A DNA stretch of 6,800 nucleotides from assembly GCA_018678395.1 (NCBI GenBank), contig JAHHMJ010000257.1, positions 1 to 6,800 on the forward strand, read 5' to 3'. The notes beneath the pieces were generated by a model. That model was not told the origin of the DNA and made no database searches. It saw nothing but the letters and a program-made list of their open reading frames with translations. A program made the position numbers and the translations under genes. How positions within the stretch are numbered: the stretch's first letter is position 1; the number at the start of each line of letters is the position of its first letter. Below are positions 6,344 to 6,800 of this stretch, piece after piece. This DNA comes from Gemmatimonadota bacterium. GTDB lineage: Bacteria > Gemmatimonadota > Gemmatimonadetes > Longimicrobiales > Gaopeijiaceae.

Positions 6344-6361
6344 GGCCGCGCCTAGGCGGCC
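6344..6361. repeat. Short inverted repeat / palindrome in a divergent promoter region
   Basis: GGCCGC (6344-6349) and GCGGCC (6356-6361) are perfect inverted arms around six bases. The overlapping 10-mer CGCCTAGGCG (6349-6358) is a perfect palindrome centred between 6353 and 6354. It could be an operator for a dimeric regulator or a small hairpin. In DNA this GC-rich, such a match can also arise by chance. Confidence 0.3.
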
Positions 6362-6410
6362 AGCGTCCGCTTCTCTACCTTTCGGTGCGGAATTTCTCTC
6401 GTCGTTCGTT

Positions 6411-6414
6411 GGAG
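6411..6414 (+). promoter_or_regulatory. Ribosome binding site that decides the helicase start
   Basis: GGAG lies nine bases upstream of GTG 6424 and supports that codon as the start of the DEAD-box helicase. The encoded N-terminus then reaches the Q-motif phenylalanine at residue 11, which is normal for the family. Confidence 0.55.
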
Positions 6415-6423
6415 TCACCTGTC

Positions 6424-6800
6424 GTGTCCGAGCAGCCCACCCCACCAACCTCCTTCGCCGATCTCGGTCTCTCCGAGGCGGTCCTCGCTGCCGTAGAGGC
6501 GCTCGGGTGGAGTCAGCCCACCCCGATCCAGATCCAGGCGATCCCGCCGGCGCTGGCGGGTCGTGACGTCGTCGGCATCGCGCAGACCGGGACCGGCAAG
6601 ACGGGGGCGTTCATGATTCCCGCCCTCGAGCAGATCGAGGCGGGTGGGGGGCTGCAGGTCCTCGTGCTCGCGCCCACGCGCGAACTGGCGCAACAGGTTT
6701 CCGAAGACACGGCCGCGCTCTCGAAGGGCACGTCGATCCGGACGGCGTCGATCTATGGTGGTGTGAAGTACGGGCCCCAGCTCGAAGCGCTGGCCGAGGG
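6424..6800 (+). CDS. DEAD-box ATP-dependent RNA helicase, N-terminal part (cut by window end)
   Basis: The first 125 codons of a DEAD-box helicase are present, and the gene runs off the right edge. DEAD-box proteins use ATP to unwind short RNA duplexes in ribosome assembly, RNA decay and cold adaptation. The Q motif is intact (F11, with GWSQPTPIQ at 28-36), as are motif I AQTGTGKT (53-60, Lys59), motif Ia APTRELA (83-89) and the GG motif (YGG, 111-113). Motifs II to VI and the C-terminus lie outside, so the subfamily (RhlE, DbpA, CsdA or other) cannot be decided. The start is GTG with GGAG nine bases upstream. It is divergent from the phosphatase gene. It gives an intact internal comparison for the degenerate helicase at 1058-2653. 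Confidence 0.93.
   Translation, partial: MSEQPTPPTSFADLGLSEAVLAAVEALGWSQPTPIQIQAIPPALAGRDVVGIAQTGTGKTGAFMIPALEQIEAGGGLQVLVLAPTRELAQQVSEDTAALSKGTSIRTASIYGGVKYGPQLEALAE

Larger units (their letters stand above)
6296..6423. promoter_or_regulatory. Divergent intergenic region between the deglycation pair and the DEAD-box helicase gene
   Basis: This 128-base space must contain the start sites of both divergent units. It is less GC-rich than its neighbours in two patches (about 6301-6310 and 6391-6400). I find no convincing -35/-10 pair on either strand. A short palindrome lies near the middle and is listed separately. Confidence 0.45.

Noticed and set aside
6296..6448. In-frame extension of the phosphatase gene up to 6448
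   Set aside because: It would cover the entire divergent promoter region and the helicase start. LMW-PTP proteins have the P-loop close to the N-terminus, as with ATG 6295.

Overview
The window is high-GC bacterial DNA (roughly two-thirds G+C by eye) that is densely packed with genes on both strands. I see no mobile element, CRISPR array or RNA gene. Half of the eight genes appear to start with GTG. The gene repertoire and codon style would fit a Gemmatimonadota-like or similar high-GC environmental bacterium. That placement is an impression, not something the sequence proves.

Left half, minus strand (about 3561 down to 34): a tightly packed run of four genes. In transcription order it encodes a cysteine-free DsbA/HCCA-isomerase-fold protein, an unrecognised 100-residue protein, a DEAD-box-like protein whose ATPase motifs have all decayed but which keeps a DbpA-type RNA-binding domain, and a two-transmembrane potassium-channel-type protein with a RCK/TrkA-N domain and an altered selectivity filter. 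Spacings are 33 bases, a 4-base GTGA overlap and a 4-base gap, so a single transcript is likely.

Middle, plus strand (3707 to 4888): an apparently complete class I PLP aminotransferase of the aspartate aminotransferase type. It is divergent from the four-gene run, with a plausible sigma-70 promoter in the 145-base space between them. It ends only 10 bases from the convergent kinase gene.

Right half, minus strand (6295 down to 4899): a low-molecular-weight protein-tyrosine-phosphatase-family gene overlaps, by GTGA, a fructosamine/ketosamine-3-kinase-family gene. This pairing looks like a protein deglycation (glycation repair) unit. Divergent from it, at the right edge, begins a DEAD-box RNA helicase with intact motifs, cut off by the window end.

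The most interesting item is the pseudo-helicase. It keeps the overall shape of a DEAD-box protein and a well-conserved rRNA-binding domain, but has lost the Walker lysine, the DEAD acidic residues, motif III and the motif VI arginines. An intact relative lies in the same window for direct comparison.
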